A stretch of 47,283 nt of DNA from positions 1 to 47,283 of the forward strand of contig CBDUVB010000012.1 of the NCBI GenBank assembly GCA_965370555.1, given 5' to 3'. The notes beneath the pieces are model-generated. The model saw nothing but the letters and a program-made list of their open reading frames with translations. It was not told the DNA's origin and searched no databases. The position numbers and the translations under genes were made by a program. This DNA is from JAJOKK01 sp965370555 (GTDB lineage Bacteria; Bipolaricaulota; Bipolaricaulia; UBA7950; UBA9294). Shown here in pieces: positions 34,020-42,265 of the stretch. Within the stretch, counting starts at the first letter, position 1. Each line of letters opens with the position of its first letter.

Positions 34020-36317
34020 TCACACCCTTTCAAGCAGATCAAACGCTTTCCTTATTAACAGGATAAGCTCATCACGCGTTAGTTTCTTCGACGGGACATC
34101 GCGAATGTCGCCGTGGTGCGGGCTGTTTGTCACGCTACACATGTCGAGCAGCTCGGTTTTCAGGGCAACGTCAAGGAGTCCTGCTTCAGAAAGCGTGTCA
34201 AGTAGCTTCCGCAAGCCCTTGTTTTCCTTGATGTCTTCTGCCAATGCGAGGTAGTACTTAGCTTTGAGGACATGCTCGAAAACCTTGCGGATATTACCCT
34301 GCATCGTGTCCGGTGTTGGCCCGAAGTCCTCACCAACGTACCTCTGTAAGTTTTCGACCATGTGAATGTAGTCGCCCTTGCGGTCTTCCTCCACATTAAA
34401 CGCCTCAAGGCTACTTCCATTGTTCTTGTCCGACCGAAGTCGAAGGACGGTGTTGTTCGGTATCTTGTCGAACAGCATCTGAAGAAAATCCTTCTTGTGA
34501 GTGAACACGCAAAGCTGATTCAGCTTCGGCGACAGTTCGCGAAGAACTCTTGCCGTAGCCTCACGCCGGGTTTGGTCCAGGCTAGAAAGCGGGTCATCAA
34601 GGATCACGATTTGCTTCTCCAAGTCCGGAGTCTTCTCCAGCGAGGCGATGAAAAACGCGAAAGCCAATGTGCCCTTGTCCCCTTCGCTCAAGGTATTCTT
34701 GAAGCAGGGCACATCATCCTGATGGGCCCTCAACGGAACCTTCTTATTCAAGATAAGGAAGCCGAAATCGGTGTATGATTCGTTCGCGCGTGCGTCGGTC
34801 TTGCCGGTCAGGTCTGTGATTGTGAAATCCGCTCCAAGGGTCACAAGCAACTGATTGATCCGCTTTTGGTAGGTGTCGAATATAGTCCTGGTGTAGACCT
34901 CAAGTTCCTTCTGCTTTGCGTCCTTCTTGGAGAGGAGGTCGGAGGCATCCTTCTTTGCCACTGGGTAGTCGGTTGCCCATTTCTTCCACTCAGGCTTGAA
35001 ACGTTTCTCAATCTCGCGCTCCTTCGCCAAGACAAGCCGAATGGAATTCACGTCTGACTTGGGCAGGTTCGCAACGTAGTCCTTCGCCATGTTGATGAAT
35101 GCCGTCACTGCGGCATTATACGAGACAACATCTGCTCTTAGCGACGCAAGTTCTGCTGACAACGCCTCGAACTGCGAAAGGTCGGCATCAGCGTTCGGGT
35201 CTTTCTGTTTCTTCTGCAATTCAGTCTGAACCTCGGTCTTCAAGTCAGTGAGCTTAGCCCTGGCGGTCTCTACGAATGCGGACGCATCAGGCAATATCGC
35301 GGCGGCGATGAAGGGCTCCCATTGCTTCAACGTGGTCGTATTAGAGTTGTGCAAAGACACAAGCCTCGTGAGATCGTTTTCGAGATTCCAGTTGGCGAGA
35401 GATTCGGCCTTCTCTTTGAGATTCCTCTGGTATGTACGGAAGGCGTCGTCGAAGAACTCCCGGTATGCTCGGAGAAGGTTGGCGGCGTCTCTCAAATCCT
35501 GGCCGCAGAACGGGCAATCGGCCTGCACCAGATCAAGTCCCTGCCGGATGAACTCCCGTGCCTGGCCCTTTTGCTTGAAGTTCTTGTCAATATGCGCAAG
35601 GACACGCGTTTCCGCTGCTTCGTGCGCGGCGGCGAGTTTTTGACCAGCAAGTGTCTTTGCTGCAGACAGGTCAAAGGCTGGCGCAGACAGTGCGCGCGGA
35701 TAACGCAGGGCTCGGACCTGGGTTTCGGATTCTTTGGATTTGATATCCTGCTCAAGTTTCCGAATGCGGCCCATAACAGCAGCTTCTTCAAACACGGGAA
35801 TCGCCTGAAAAGCGTCAAGGGTGTGATGAACGAATGCGGCCGCATTGAATTGTGTACCAAGTCCATCGAATTGCTGCCGCCTCTTCTTCTCGTTGGTTTT
35901 CAGCTCCGCGAGTTCTTCGGCAAACTGGACACCCTGCGCACCAATGATGATTCTGTGGATGTTCTTGCGGTGTTCGTGTTCGATTTCACGAGAAAGGATG
36001 TTCGTGTGAATAAAGGGCACGTCGAAAAATCTCATCGCGGGATATGCCTTGTCCCACTTCGTCCCGTTGAAAACGTGGCTCACGCCGTCAATGATGATGA
36101 CAGCCTCGGGCGAAGCAACGGAGCCCAAGGTTCTGCGCGCCCGGATAATTTTCGGGTCATTGTCCCGCACAGACCGGAAGACATCCACGAGCGTTGACTT
36201 CCCGTATGCATTTGGGGCAATAACAAACGTGTTCTTGTGCCAGTCCAATCCGACGCCCTTGGTGGAGTAGTTGTAGAACTTGCCGATGTTCTTCAAATGC
36301 CTAATCTTGGTGATCAT
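34020..36317 (-). CDS. zinc-hook AAA_13 ATPase, candidate RloC/PrrC-like anticodon nuclease
   Basis: A 765-residue SMC/Rad50-like ATPase. The P-loop is APNAYGKS (34-41). Long coiled coils flank a zinc-hook CPFC at 268-271. The ABC signature is LSEGDKG (543-549), Walker B VILDDP (571-576), and an H-loop candidate is FTHKKD. This is the AAA_13 plan shared with RloC and PrrC, host tRNA-cutting antiviral proteins. The C-terminal part has Arg677 and Glu681 in NIRKVFEHVL, the same spacing as Arg320 and Glu324 of PrrC; His734/His735 (SPHHGD) could be the third residue, although farther away than in PrrC. Nuclease activity is thus a hypothesis; a pure ATPase is the alternative. It stands alone between a GTTGGGC core (36346-36340) and attC-like site E. 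No restriction genes are nearby. Weak ribosome site (AGGA). Confidence 0.7.
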   Translation of the reverse strand: MITKIRHLKNIGKFYNYSTKGVGLDWHKNTFVIAPNAYGKSTLVDVFRSVRDNDPKIIRARRTLGSVASPEAVIIIDGVSHVFNGTKWDKAYPAMRFFDVPFIHTNILSREIEHEHRKNIHRIIIGAQGVQFAEELAELKTNEKKRRQQFDGLGTQFNAAAFVHHTLDAFQAIPVFEEAAVMGRIRKLEQDIKSKESETQVRALRYPRALSAPAFDLSAAKTLAGQKLAAAHEAAETRVLAHIDKNFKQKGQAREFIRQGLDLVQADCPFCGQDLRDAANLLRAYREFFDDAFRTYQRNLKEKAESLANWNLENDLTRLVSLHNSNTTTLKQWEPFIAAAILPDASAFVETARAKLTDLKTEVQTELQKKQKDPNADADLSQFEALSAELASLRADVVSYNAAVTAFINMAKDYVANLPKSDVNSIRLVLAKEREIEKRFKPEWKKWATDYPVAKKDASDLLSKKDAKQKELEVYTRTIFDTYQKRINQLLVTLGADFTITDLTGKTDARANESYTDFGFLILNKKVPLRAHQDDVPCFKNTLSEGDKGTLAFAFFIASLEKTPDLEKQIVILDDPLSSLDQTRREATARVLRELSPKLNQLCVFTHKKDFLQMLFDKIPNNTVLRLRSDKNNGSSLEAFNVEEDRKGDYIHMVENLQRYVGEDFGPTPDTMQGNIRKVFEHVLKAKYYLALAEDIKENKGLRKLLDTLSEAGLLDVALKTELLDMCSVTNSPHHGDIRDVPSKKLTRDELILLIRKAFDLLERV

Positions 36318-36339
36318 GTAGTCCTATCTGCCTTATTAC

Positions 36340-36421
36340 GCCCAACAATGATTAGTCTGCAACGCTGCAACATAATACGACAATCAATTCCACCTGTCAA
36401 TTCTACCCCTGTAAGCATTGT
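36340..36421 (-). other. cassette boundary upstream of the AAA gene (decayed attC-like site F)
   Basis: On the minus strand the site ends in GTTGGGC, a perfect right core, 23 bp before the AAA start codon. Its left part contains CAACAATG (36421-36414), complementary to CATTGTTG beside the core. The far core (CAGCAAC) does not match consensus. The core-proximal 40 bp match 30057-30097. Orientation agrees with the AAA gene. Between 36422 and 36516 I see nothing else. Confidence 0.45.
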
Positions 36422-36516
36422 TGCTGTTACAGATTCTGATACTGACATATATAATTTCGTCCGGCACGATCTTGTTGCACGAGGCGTCGGGTCAAATAAG
36501 GATGGTGGCTCTCTAC

Positions 36517-36822
36517 TTACCTGGATACAGCATATGGTCTCACTTCTCGTGCCAACCGCTTTGCGATGGCATCCTCTGTTACGTCCAAATCATAGTCCAT
36601 CTGCAATCCTAACCAGAACTGCGGTGACGTGCCAAAGTAGCGTGCAAGCCGTAGCGCCGTATCTGCCGTGATTCGGCGCTTTGCTAACACAATCTCATTG
36701 ATGCGTCGTGCTGGCACCCCAATATCCAGCGCCACACGATTCTGACTCAATCCCATTGGATTCAGAAATTCTTCTAGCAACACCTCTCCGGGATGTACTG
36801 GCTTGAGCTTCTCTTCTGCCAT
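36517..36822 (-). CDS. higA: HigA-type antitoxin, no adjacent toxin
   Basis: A 101-residue helix-turn-helix protein of the HigA/VapI group. It has the typical start HPGEVLLEEFLNPMGLSQNRVALDIGVP and RRITADTALRLARYFGTSPQFWLGLQMDYDL. It would bind DNA and neutralise a HigB toxin. HigB normally precedes higA, but the 182 bp upstream (36823-37004) hold only repeats, so it is an orphan antitoxin here. It may act as a stand-alone regulator or antidote. The ATG at 36822 is preferred because the upstream extension runs into simple repeats. Confidence 0.82.
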   Translation of the reverse strand: MAEEKLKPVHPGEVLLEEFLNPMGLSQNRVALDIGVPARRINEIVLAKRRITADTALRLARYFGTSPQFWLGLQMDYDLDVTEDAIAKRLAREVRPYAVSR

Positions 36823-36878
36823 AACTGTCCTGAGGAATTGAGAGATCGGAAGATTGAATGATCGGGAGATTGGGAGGT

Positions 36879-36922
36879 TCAATCACTCAATCACTCAATC
36901 ACTCACTCGCTCAATCACTCAA
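36879..36922. repeat. TCAATCAC tandem repeat, second locus
   Basis: Four to five imperfect copies of TCAATCAC, the same unit as at 22194-22230, preceded by GATCGGGAGATTG-type words. It fills the gap upstream of higA. Confidence 0.75.
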
Positions 36923-36933
36923 CCCTGCTCCCC

Positions 36934-36968
36934 CTCTCTGCGTGCTCCGCGTCCTCGGCGGTGAAAGC
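36934..36968. repeat. CTCTGCGTGCTCCGCG repeat, half copy
   Basis: Right half of the dispersed repeat described at 27923-28017, ending CTCGGCGGTGAAAGC. It is followed within about 40 bp by the 3' end of the outer-membrane-like gene. Confidence 0.75.
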
Positions 36969-37004
36969 TTCTACTTCGTAAGGAGAAGCCCCCCTGCGTA
37001 CTGC

Positions 37005-38213
37005 TTACAGCAAATCCATCGCCATCGATATCGTGAAATCCGAAGACCAACCTGACACGTCAGGCTCTTTCGTGAGTGAGAGTTGCAACGCAACGTTCGC
37101 CCCCCCAAAGCCAAGTGCAAGCTCGAATGAGGCGGAATGACTGGCATTCATCAGTCCATCCTCTTTCGTCGTGCACTTGAGAGCATAGTCTGCATGAAAC
37201 GATAGTTGATCGGTCAGAGTATAAACGTAGGAAGCAGTAAGGCCTAGAGTGTTCTCCTGCATAGCTGCAAGGGGTCCTGAGAAGCTAGCGTGTAACAGGA
37301 TTTGACTGTCCGGATCGGGGGCAAACGCCGCGTCTGCCGAAGTCGTCAATAGGAGGTCGCGTGTACCGCCATACGGATCGGCCAGTTCATATCCGAGGCC
37401 TCCTTGCACGGCCCAACCGCAATTCCTTTCATCTCCTGTCCGGAGCATCTCATCCTGGATCACCAGCAGTGCTTGCGCATTCAGGGTTGTTCCCGACGCC
37501 TCTTCAATAAGTCCCTCGATGTTCGACAGCAGCTCATTTAGCGTGTTCAGCTCTACCCCGACCATCACCACAGACAGGGGGTCGAGGGGGGCCCCCGATG
37601 CTTGCTCGATCAGTGTCTGGATCGTACTCATCAGCTCCTCAAGGCTGGTGAACTCCGCCCGGCGGCTGATCTGTTCGGCGAGCGCCATGATGACCGCATC
37701 AGGAAGCCTATCGGGGATCGCTTCCAGTTTGAGTAGTTTCTGCTCGATCCTTAGCGCCTTGGCTAGAGGAGTCACGTCCGAGAACCGTCCATAGCCTACG
37801 CCAGCGCGAAGCTCTATATGGGGTTGAGGCAGGCTCGTGGTGAAGGAAGCTTCTAGTCCCCCAAACCCGAACAACGGCTGTTCTTCGGATAAATAATGTC
37901 TAAGTGTGCCCGCTCCTTGTCCCAGACCACTGACAGGAGTGAAATCGGAAAGTGAGATTTCAATATTGCTGGTAAGGGTGAACCCCTCGTTCAGAGAATC
38001 AGTTAGTTCGCTGTAGGCGACAGCGATCCGTCCTGAACTCACATCAATACCCTCCGTGGAAGCATCGTTGAAGTAGCGATAGTTGAATGACAACCGCATA
38101 TCACGGAAGTGCGTCTCCACGGATTGAAAATCACACAAAGAGAGGGGTTTAGCCATCGCAACCATACTACATACTAGAACTACAAACAGACTCACCCGTA
38201 TTAATCTTTTCAC
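37005..38213 (-). CDS. exported beta-barrel-like protein
   Basis: A 402-residue exported protein. The signal sequence VKRLIRVSLFVVLVCSMVAMA is followed by alternating amphipathic strands (MRLSFNYRYF, IELRAGVGYGRF, LGLTASYVYTL, LSFHADYALKC) like an outer-membrane barrel. A central helical insert (about residues 180-270) has two similar halves around TLIEQASGAPLD and GLIEEASGTTLN. It ends in FTISMAMDLL with no obvious C-terminal Phe. The GTG at 38213 follows GAGGTGAGAAAG; the longer frame up to 38351 lacks a signal. No channel or transport role can be assigned. Confidence 0.65.
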   Translation of the reverse strand: MKRLIRVSLFVVLVCSMVAMAKPLSLCDFQSVETHFRDMRLSFNYRYFNDASTEGIDVSSGRIAVAYSELTDSLNEGFTLTSNIEISLSDFTPVSGLGQGAGTLRHYLSEEQPLFGFGGLEASFTTSLPQPHIELRAGVGYGRFSDVTPLAKALRIEQKLLKLEAIPDRLPDAVIMALAEQISRRAEFTSLEELMSTIQTLIEQASGAPLDPLSVVMVGVELNTLNELLSNIEGLIEEASGTTLNAQALLVIQDEMLRTGDERNCGWAVQGGLGYELADPYGGTRDLLLTTSADAAFAPDPDSQILLHASFSGPLAAMQENTLGLTASYVYTLTDQLSFHADYALKCTTKEDGLMNASHSASFELALGFGGANVALQLSLTKEPDVSGWSSDFTISMAMDLL

Positions 38214-38410
38214 CTTTCTCACCTCGCTGAACGGTTTTAGAAAGAACTCCCCGAACAGACTAGCACAGTCATACACATTCGACAAGGAGCTATCTCCCTC
38301 AAGACCCGGATGATCGTCTTGCAACGTCATGCCTTGTGCTACGATATGCAAGGCAGGGCACAGCAGCTCGTCGATATCCGATCCACTCTAACGTTATACG
38401 CTGCTTCCTA

Positions 38411-38749
38411 TCAGACCGGTACGAACTGAAGGCCGTGGATCTTCTTGTCGCCGCTCTCACGGACAACCCCGATGACGGTCTTAATCCGCTTGCCGAGCTG
38501 TGGGTCATCATCGAGGAGCTGGCCGGTGGCGCGTGTTCCATCGTCGAGCTCGACGACGGCCAGGCGCAGATAGCGCAAAGCGTAATCTAGTGGGAGCGCG
38601 TACACATCGGTGTAGGTAAGTACCTTCCCTTCGCCATGGATCTCGATCGGGTCGAACATCTCGCTCCCGCAATTCGGGCAGACAGCGTGTATAGGGTAGC
38701 TGACCGTACCACACGACGTGCACTTTGCTCCATATACCTTATCGTTCAC
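38411..38749 (-). CDS. DUF35 zinc-ribbon/OB-fold protein
   Basis: A 112-residue protein of the DUF35 (OB_aCoA_assoc) family. A rubredoxin-like zinc ribbon with Cys10, Cys13, Cys24 and Cys27 (CTSCG, CPNCG) precedes an OB fold (GKVLTYTDVYALP to HGLQFVPV). Such proteins form complexes with SCP2-type thiolases and help channel acyl-CoA. The GTG at 38749 has GGAGG six bases upstream and lies one base after the thiolase stop codon, so it is coupled to the thiolase. Last gene of a three-gene operon. Confidence 0.88.
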   Translation of the reverse strand: MNDKVYGAKCTSCGTVSYPIHAVCPNCGSEMFDPIEIHGEGKVLTYTDVYALPLDYALRYLRLAVVELDDGTRATGQLLDDDPQLGKRIKTVIGVVRESGDKKIHGLQFVPV

Positions 38750-38750
38750 C

Positions 38751-39932
38751 TCACGCCTCCCTTTGCAGCACGGTCGCCACGACATTGTTTCCGAACCCGC
38801 CGAAGTTGCAGGCAAACGCGACCTTAGCGTCCTTCACTTGGCGCTCATCGGCCTCGCCGCGCAACTGCCACGTCAACTCGACTAGTTGCGCCACGCCAGT
38901 GGCACCGACCGGGTGTCCCTTAGCCTTCAATCCGCCGGATGGGTTGATCGGAAGCCTGCCGCTAAGCTGCGTCTCGCCCTTCTCCAGCGCCTTGTGCGCA
39001 GTCCCTTTCTCGAAGAAACCGGCCGCCTCGCTCTCGGCGATCTCGAGGATCGTAAACGCGTCGTGCAACTCGGCGACGTCGACATCCTTCGGCGTGAGTC
39101 CCGCCATTGCGAACGCTTGCTCCGCGGCCAGGCGGACCGCTTTCAGATCGGTTGGATCGGGCCGCTCTTGAACAGCGTGAGTATCTGTTGCCTGACCGAT
39201 ACCAGCAATGCGAACGATCGGTCTGCCCAGCTTCTCGGCAATATCCTGCGCAACGAGGACGAGCGAGGCCGCGCCGTCGCTCACTGGACAGCAGTCAAAC
39301 ATGTGCAACGGATCGGCAATCGGTGGGTTGTTCACCACTGCCTCGGGCGCGGTGAGGATACCCTCCATCGTGACCGTCTGTTGGATGTGAGCGTACGGGT
39401 TCTTCATCGCGTTGTCGTGATTCTTGATCGCCACCATTGCCAGGTGCTTGCGCGTCACACCGTAGCGTTCCATGTACAGCCGGGCGAACATCCCCGCGAG
39501 CGCCGGAAGCGTCACCCCGTATATGTACTCCACCTCGGGGTGAGAGAGGCTTGCCACAAAGTCGGTCGCTTCGAGGCCGTTGACCTCTCGCATCTTCTCG
39601 ACGCCAGTAACGAGGACGACGTCGGCCATCCCAGAGGCGATCGCTTGATAGCCCACCTTGAACGCGGAAGCGCCTGAGGCAGGGCCGTTCTCTACCGACT
39701 CGGCCATCGCAGGGAAGAGGTTGAGGCGATCGACGAGCGCACTGGCGATCGCCGTCTGATGGTTAAGTCGCGCCGCCCCCATGTTCGCGACGACGACACC
39801 GTCAACCTTCACATCCCCCAGGTCGGCGTGGTGCAAGGCAGCAAGAGACGCCTCGCTCATCAGCTCTAAGAGAGAAATGTCGGAACGGCCGAACTTTGTC
39901 ATCCCCGCCCCGATAATGGTTACCGGCCTCAT
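38751..39932 (-). CDS. SCP2-type thiolase-like protein lacking the usual nucleophilic cysteine
   Basis: A 393-residue thiolase-fold protein close in plan to archaeal/bacterial SCP2-type thiolases that pair with DUF35 proteins. His290 (ELHDAFT), His340 (KGHPVGATG) and Cys375 (CNFGGFG) are in place. The nucleophile position, normally Cys in a V-E-x-x-C-A-S-G motif, reads VENGPASGASA with Pro84 instead. The enzyme may therefore use different chemistry or act as a binding protein. The ATG at 39932 overlaps the upstream gene stop (ATGA); the longer upstream frame is a shadow of that gene. Confidence 0.88.
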   Translation of the reverse strand: MRPVTIIGAGMTKFGRSDISLLELMSEASLAALHHADLGDVKVDGVVVANMGAARLNHQTAIASALVDRLNLFPAMAESVENGPASGASAFKVGYQAIASGMADVVLVTGVEKMREVNGLEATDFVASLSHPEVEYIYGVTLPALAGMFARLYMERYGVTRKHLAMVAIKNHDNAMKNPYAHIQQTVTMEGILTAPEAVVNNPPIADPLHMFDCCPVSDGAASLVLVAQDIAEKLGRPIVRIAGIGQATDTHAVQERPDPTDLKAVRLAAEQAFAMAGLTPKDVDVAELHDAFTILEIAESEAAGFFEKGTAHKALEKGETQLSGRLPINPSGGLKAKGHPVGATGVAQLVELTWQLRGEADERQVKDAKVAFACNFGGFGNNVVATVLQREA

Positions 39933-40624
39933 CTCTCCCCTCCCTTTCCGCCGAGTACCTGTGCTTTGATCGTCTCCTCTTCGGGGAGGAGAATCTTCGC
40001 GGCCTGTTTCAGTAATCCGTCGGGGACCGGGCGCGAGCCTGCAACCAGGCGTGGCTTGGCCTCGTAGTACGTCTCCTTGGTCAGGACCCAAGACGGAACC
40101 CCGCCGAGCTCGTGCGAGACCTCGTACTTCTTCTGCAGTGGGTACTCGATCATCCATCGACGGAAACCGATCGGGCTCTCAGCGACGATGAGGACCTCCT
40201 CCTGTCCCAGATGCTCGATGTGGTACTCCATCTTTGCGGCGAACAGGTGCGATCCCACGCGCAGGCCACGGCGGATCGTCATCGTGTGGTAGCTCATCCC
40301 CACCTTCTCGTCGACGAGGTGTCCGTTGACCATTCCGGCCAGCACACCGTCGATCAGGCCGACAAGGATGTATTCGTCCTTCACTCGATAGCGCTTGTAG
40401 GCGAGCATCTCTCCGAACAAGCGTGCCGCCACGATGTCGTAGTAGTCGCGCTCGACCCAAAGTAGTGGATAGATCGCTTCGAGGAGGATCGGAACCTCCT
40501 CCCGATCGATCTGCCGCACCACCATCCTCTCCCCGCTGGCGAGGGTGATCACCTTTGGCGGGTACGGTGGCATCTCTAGGGTCGGTGGCCGTAACAAGGC
40601 TTCAAGTTCGTTTCCATTCCCCAT
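39929..40624 (-). CDS. GNAT-like protein of unknown specificity
   Basis: A 231-residue cytoplasmic protein. The middle part (YILVGLIDGVLAGMVNGHLVD, then MTIRRGLRVGSHLFAAKMEYHIEHLGQEEVLIVAES) has the strand-turn-helix order and R-x-G-x-G-like acetyl-CoA loop of GNAT acetyltransferases, but the match is weak. The first gene of an operon with a thiolase and a DUF35 protein, it probably handles an acyl-CoA substrate. The ATG at 40624 follows AAAGGAG at ideal spacing; the longer frame lacks a site. Confidence 0.65.
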   Translation of the reverse strand: MGNGNELEALLRPPTLEMPPYPPKVITLASGERMVVRQIDREEVPILLEAIYPLLWVERDYYDIVAARLFGEMLAYKRYRVKDEYILVGLIDGVLAGMVNGHLVDEKVGMSYHTMTIRRGLRVGSHLFAAKMEYHIEHLGQEEVLIVAESPIGFRRWMIEYPLQKKYEVSHELGGVPSWVLTKETYYEAKPRLVAGSRPVPDGLLKQAAKILLPEEETIKAQVLGGKGGER

Positions 40625-40783
40625 CAGGACGCTCCTTTCTAAACTATGATAGACGCTCCAAAAAAACGACACCCCTACACTGAGGGCTTCCAGCTACCGA
40701 CCAAGCACTTACACGGTGATCGGTAACCCGCTTATTGCGTGTTCGTCATTCTACCATAGAACGGGTTCCTTGTCGTTTCGAGT

Positions 40784-40807
40784 AGGGGCGGTTCGCGAAC
40801 CGCCCCT
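40784..40807. repeat. 24-bp perfect palindrome
   Basis: AGGGGCGGTTCG and its exact complement are joined without a spacer. It lies in the 320-bp gene-free region 40625-40945, upstream of the GNAT operon and downstream of the DUF3795 gene. It may be a REP-like element or a two-way terminator, but no U-run is present. Confidence 0.7.
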
Positions 40808-40820
40808 TCTAATTTCGGTT

Positions 40821-40852
40821 CGCACGGGACGGATGCCGGTTGCGAAGCAAGA
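40821..40852 (+). repeat. 32-bp dispersed repeat, copy 2
   Basis: Identical to 14532-14563. It is followed by TTCGTGTCCTTCGGGG, and a similar word occurs at 15027-15042, so both loci share more than the 32-bp core. Confidence 0.7.
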
Positions 40853-40945
40853 TTCGTGTCCTTCGGGGCGAAACAATGCAATGAGGCAAACGCGTGCTCG
40901 AGGATATAGCGTTAATCTACGCCAGATCAACGATCTCCTTCCTCC

Positions 40946-41524
40946 TCACCTTCGTTTCTTCCGCAATGCGAGATCGATCCCCAGGTCCGTTGCCGCCTCT
41001 TCGAGGAGTTTCCTCATTTCCTTGGCCACTGCCTTCTGGTCTTTACCGTCCACAGATCCCTTAGCGAGTGACTTCTCTAGCTTGGCGATCGTCCGCTCGA
41101 CCGTGCGCCTGGGGAGCAGGGCGCAGGCGGTGCAGTAGAGGGTCATTGAGCGCCCGGCGTTGTAGTTTGCGATGAGGTACTCCGCCAACAAGCGGCGCTT
41201 CCGCTGTTCCTGCAAGAAGGAATCGAGGCCGTCACTTACGATCTCATCGAGGTTCGGAAGGGCAGGCTTGTGGCTCACAAAGCTGTCCAGGCCTTTCTCC
41301 ACCCCTAGTGTCTGTAAGAGCTTCCCACACGGATACTCACTGCACTCGGCGCAGGTTAAGAACTCATGCTTGGTTACGCAGCAGCGGTAGACACCGCAGT
41401 AGGAATGCATATCTGCCAGGGGACACCCGGGGCAGCGACTTGGTGCCTTTGACTGATAGCGAGGGCACAAGCCACAGTACAGGCCGCAAGCGCCCATCAA
41501 GGTCCGTTCATCCAAGGCCTCCAC
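40946..41524 (-). CDS. cysteine-rich DUF3795-type protein
   Basis: A 192-residue protein. The N-terminal 75 residues have paired cysteines in the DUF3795 pattern: CGLYCGLCPRYQ, RCPGCP, YCGVYRCC and CAECSEYPCGKL. This implies metal binding (zinc or iron-sulfur). The C-terminal half is helical and basic, ending RKKRR, with another CTAC pair. The function of DUF3795 is unknown. The ATG at 41524 follows AAAGGAGGACTGTGG. It lies 47 bp after the second DUF3795 gene and is probably cotranscribed with it. Confidence 0.78.
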   Translation of the reverse strand: MEALDERTLMGACGLYCGLCPRYQSKAPSRCPGCPLADMHSYCGVYRCCVTKHEFLTCAECSEYPCGKLLQTLGVEKGLDSFVSHKPALPNLDEIVSDGLDSFLQEQRKRRLLAEYLIANYNAGRSMTLYCTACALLPRRTVERTIAKLEKSLAKGSVDGKDQKAVAKEMRKLLEEAATDLGIDLALRKKRR

Positions 41525-41571
41525 AGTCCTCCTTTAAGAACACAAGGGAATCTGCAAACGTGCAGACGCTC

Positions 41572-41916
41572 TCAAAGGTTCTTCCTGATTTCCTCCAATG
41601 TGGCCTTTGCTTCTGGGGCAAAGCCGAAGAAACCCTTGAGCTCCTCACACGCGTAATCACTACAGTGCGCGCAGTTCCGCACCTCCTTCTCGACGGCGCA
41701 GGCCTTGATCTTGCACTCACTCCAGTGGCCAATATGTCGATCGGTGGTGGCTAGACATCCATCACAGAGGACATCCTTTGCGGTGAGCGTGGCGTTGAAT
41801 TCCTTGCTCCATTCTTCAGCAACCTTTTGGAGCGCCTCCTGGTCGTTATTCTGCGTGGCGATGTACGCCGGGCAACCCGTGCATACGAGTCCACAGTAAG
41901 CGATCATTTTCTCCAT
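41572..41916 (-). CDS. small DUF3795 protein
   Basis: A 114-residue protein close to a minimal DUF3795 domain: CGLVCTGCPAYIA, VLCDGCLA, CKIKACAVEKEVRNCAHCSDYACEEL. The eight or more cysteines probably bind metal. The ATG at 41916 is chosen for its AAAAGGAGG site; the frame extends to 41955 without support. It precedes the longer DUF3795 gene on the same strand. Its role is unknown. Confidence 0.82.
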   Translation of the reverse strand: MEKMIAYCGLVCTGCPAYIATQNNDQEALQKVAEEWSKEFNATLTAKDVLCDGCLATTDRHIGHWSECKIKACAVEKEVRNCAHCSDYACEELKGFFGFAPEAKATLEEIRKNL

Positions 41917-42116
41917 CGTAGTTCCTCCTTTTGGAATTACTCCTTCCCCATGCATGAAGCGGCCATTCCCGTTTGCTCCAGCTTACCATACTCAGCGCAT
42001 CGTTTTGAAGTATATGGTAGTAAAAAGAGGCTCTTCGCTGTTTCGAGTGGGTAGTGAGCCTGTTGCGTAAACATTTTCTACTACTCGTCTTCAAGCTTAC
42101 TCCCTGATTTCAAGCA

Positions 42117-42209
42117 TTTTACCGCAGAGGGCGCAAAGATCGCCGAGATGAAGCATTGAGGTTCCCATCCCGCTCTCTGCGTGCTCCGCGTTCTCGGCGG
42201 TGAAAGCCT
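42117..42209. repeat. dispersed CGCAGAGG...CGGCGGTGAAAGC repeat, full copy 2
   Basis: Full-length copy of the element at 27923-28017, about 90 percent identical by eye. It lies in the 758-bp gene-free region 41917-42674, which consists mainly of repeats. Confidence 0.8.
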
Positions 42210-42265
42210 CTGTTCGGGTCTCCGTCCTTGCTCCGCAACCCGCATGGAGAAGCGAGCACTCGGAC

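Noticed and set aside
30001..36500. Search for an integron integrase or transposase gene within the cassette region
   Set aside because: No frame shows tyrosine-recombinase or DDE motifs; the array must depend on an enzyme encoded elsewhere or be immobile.
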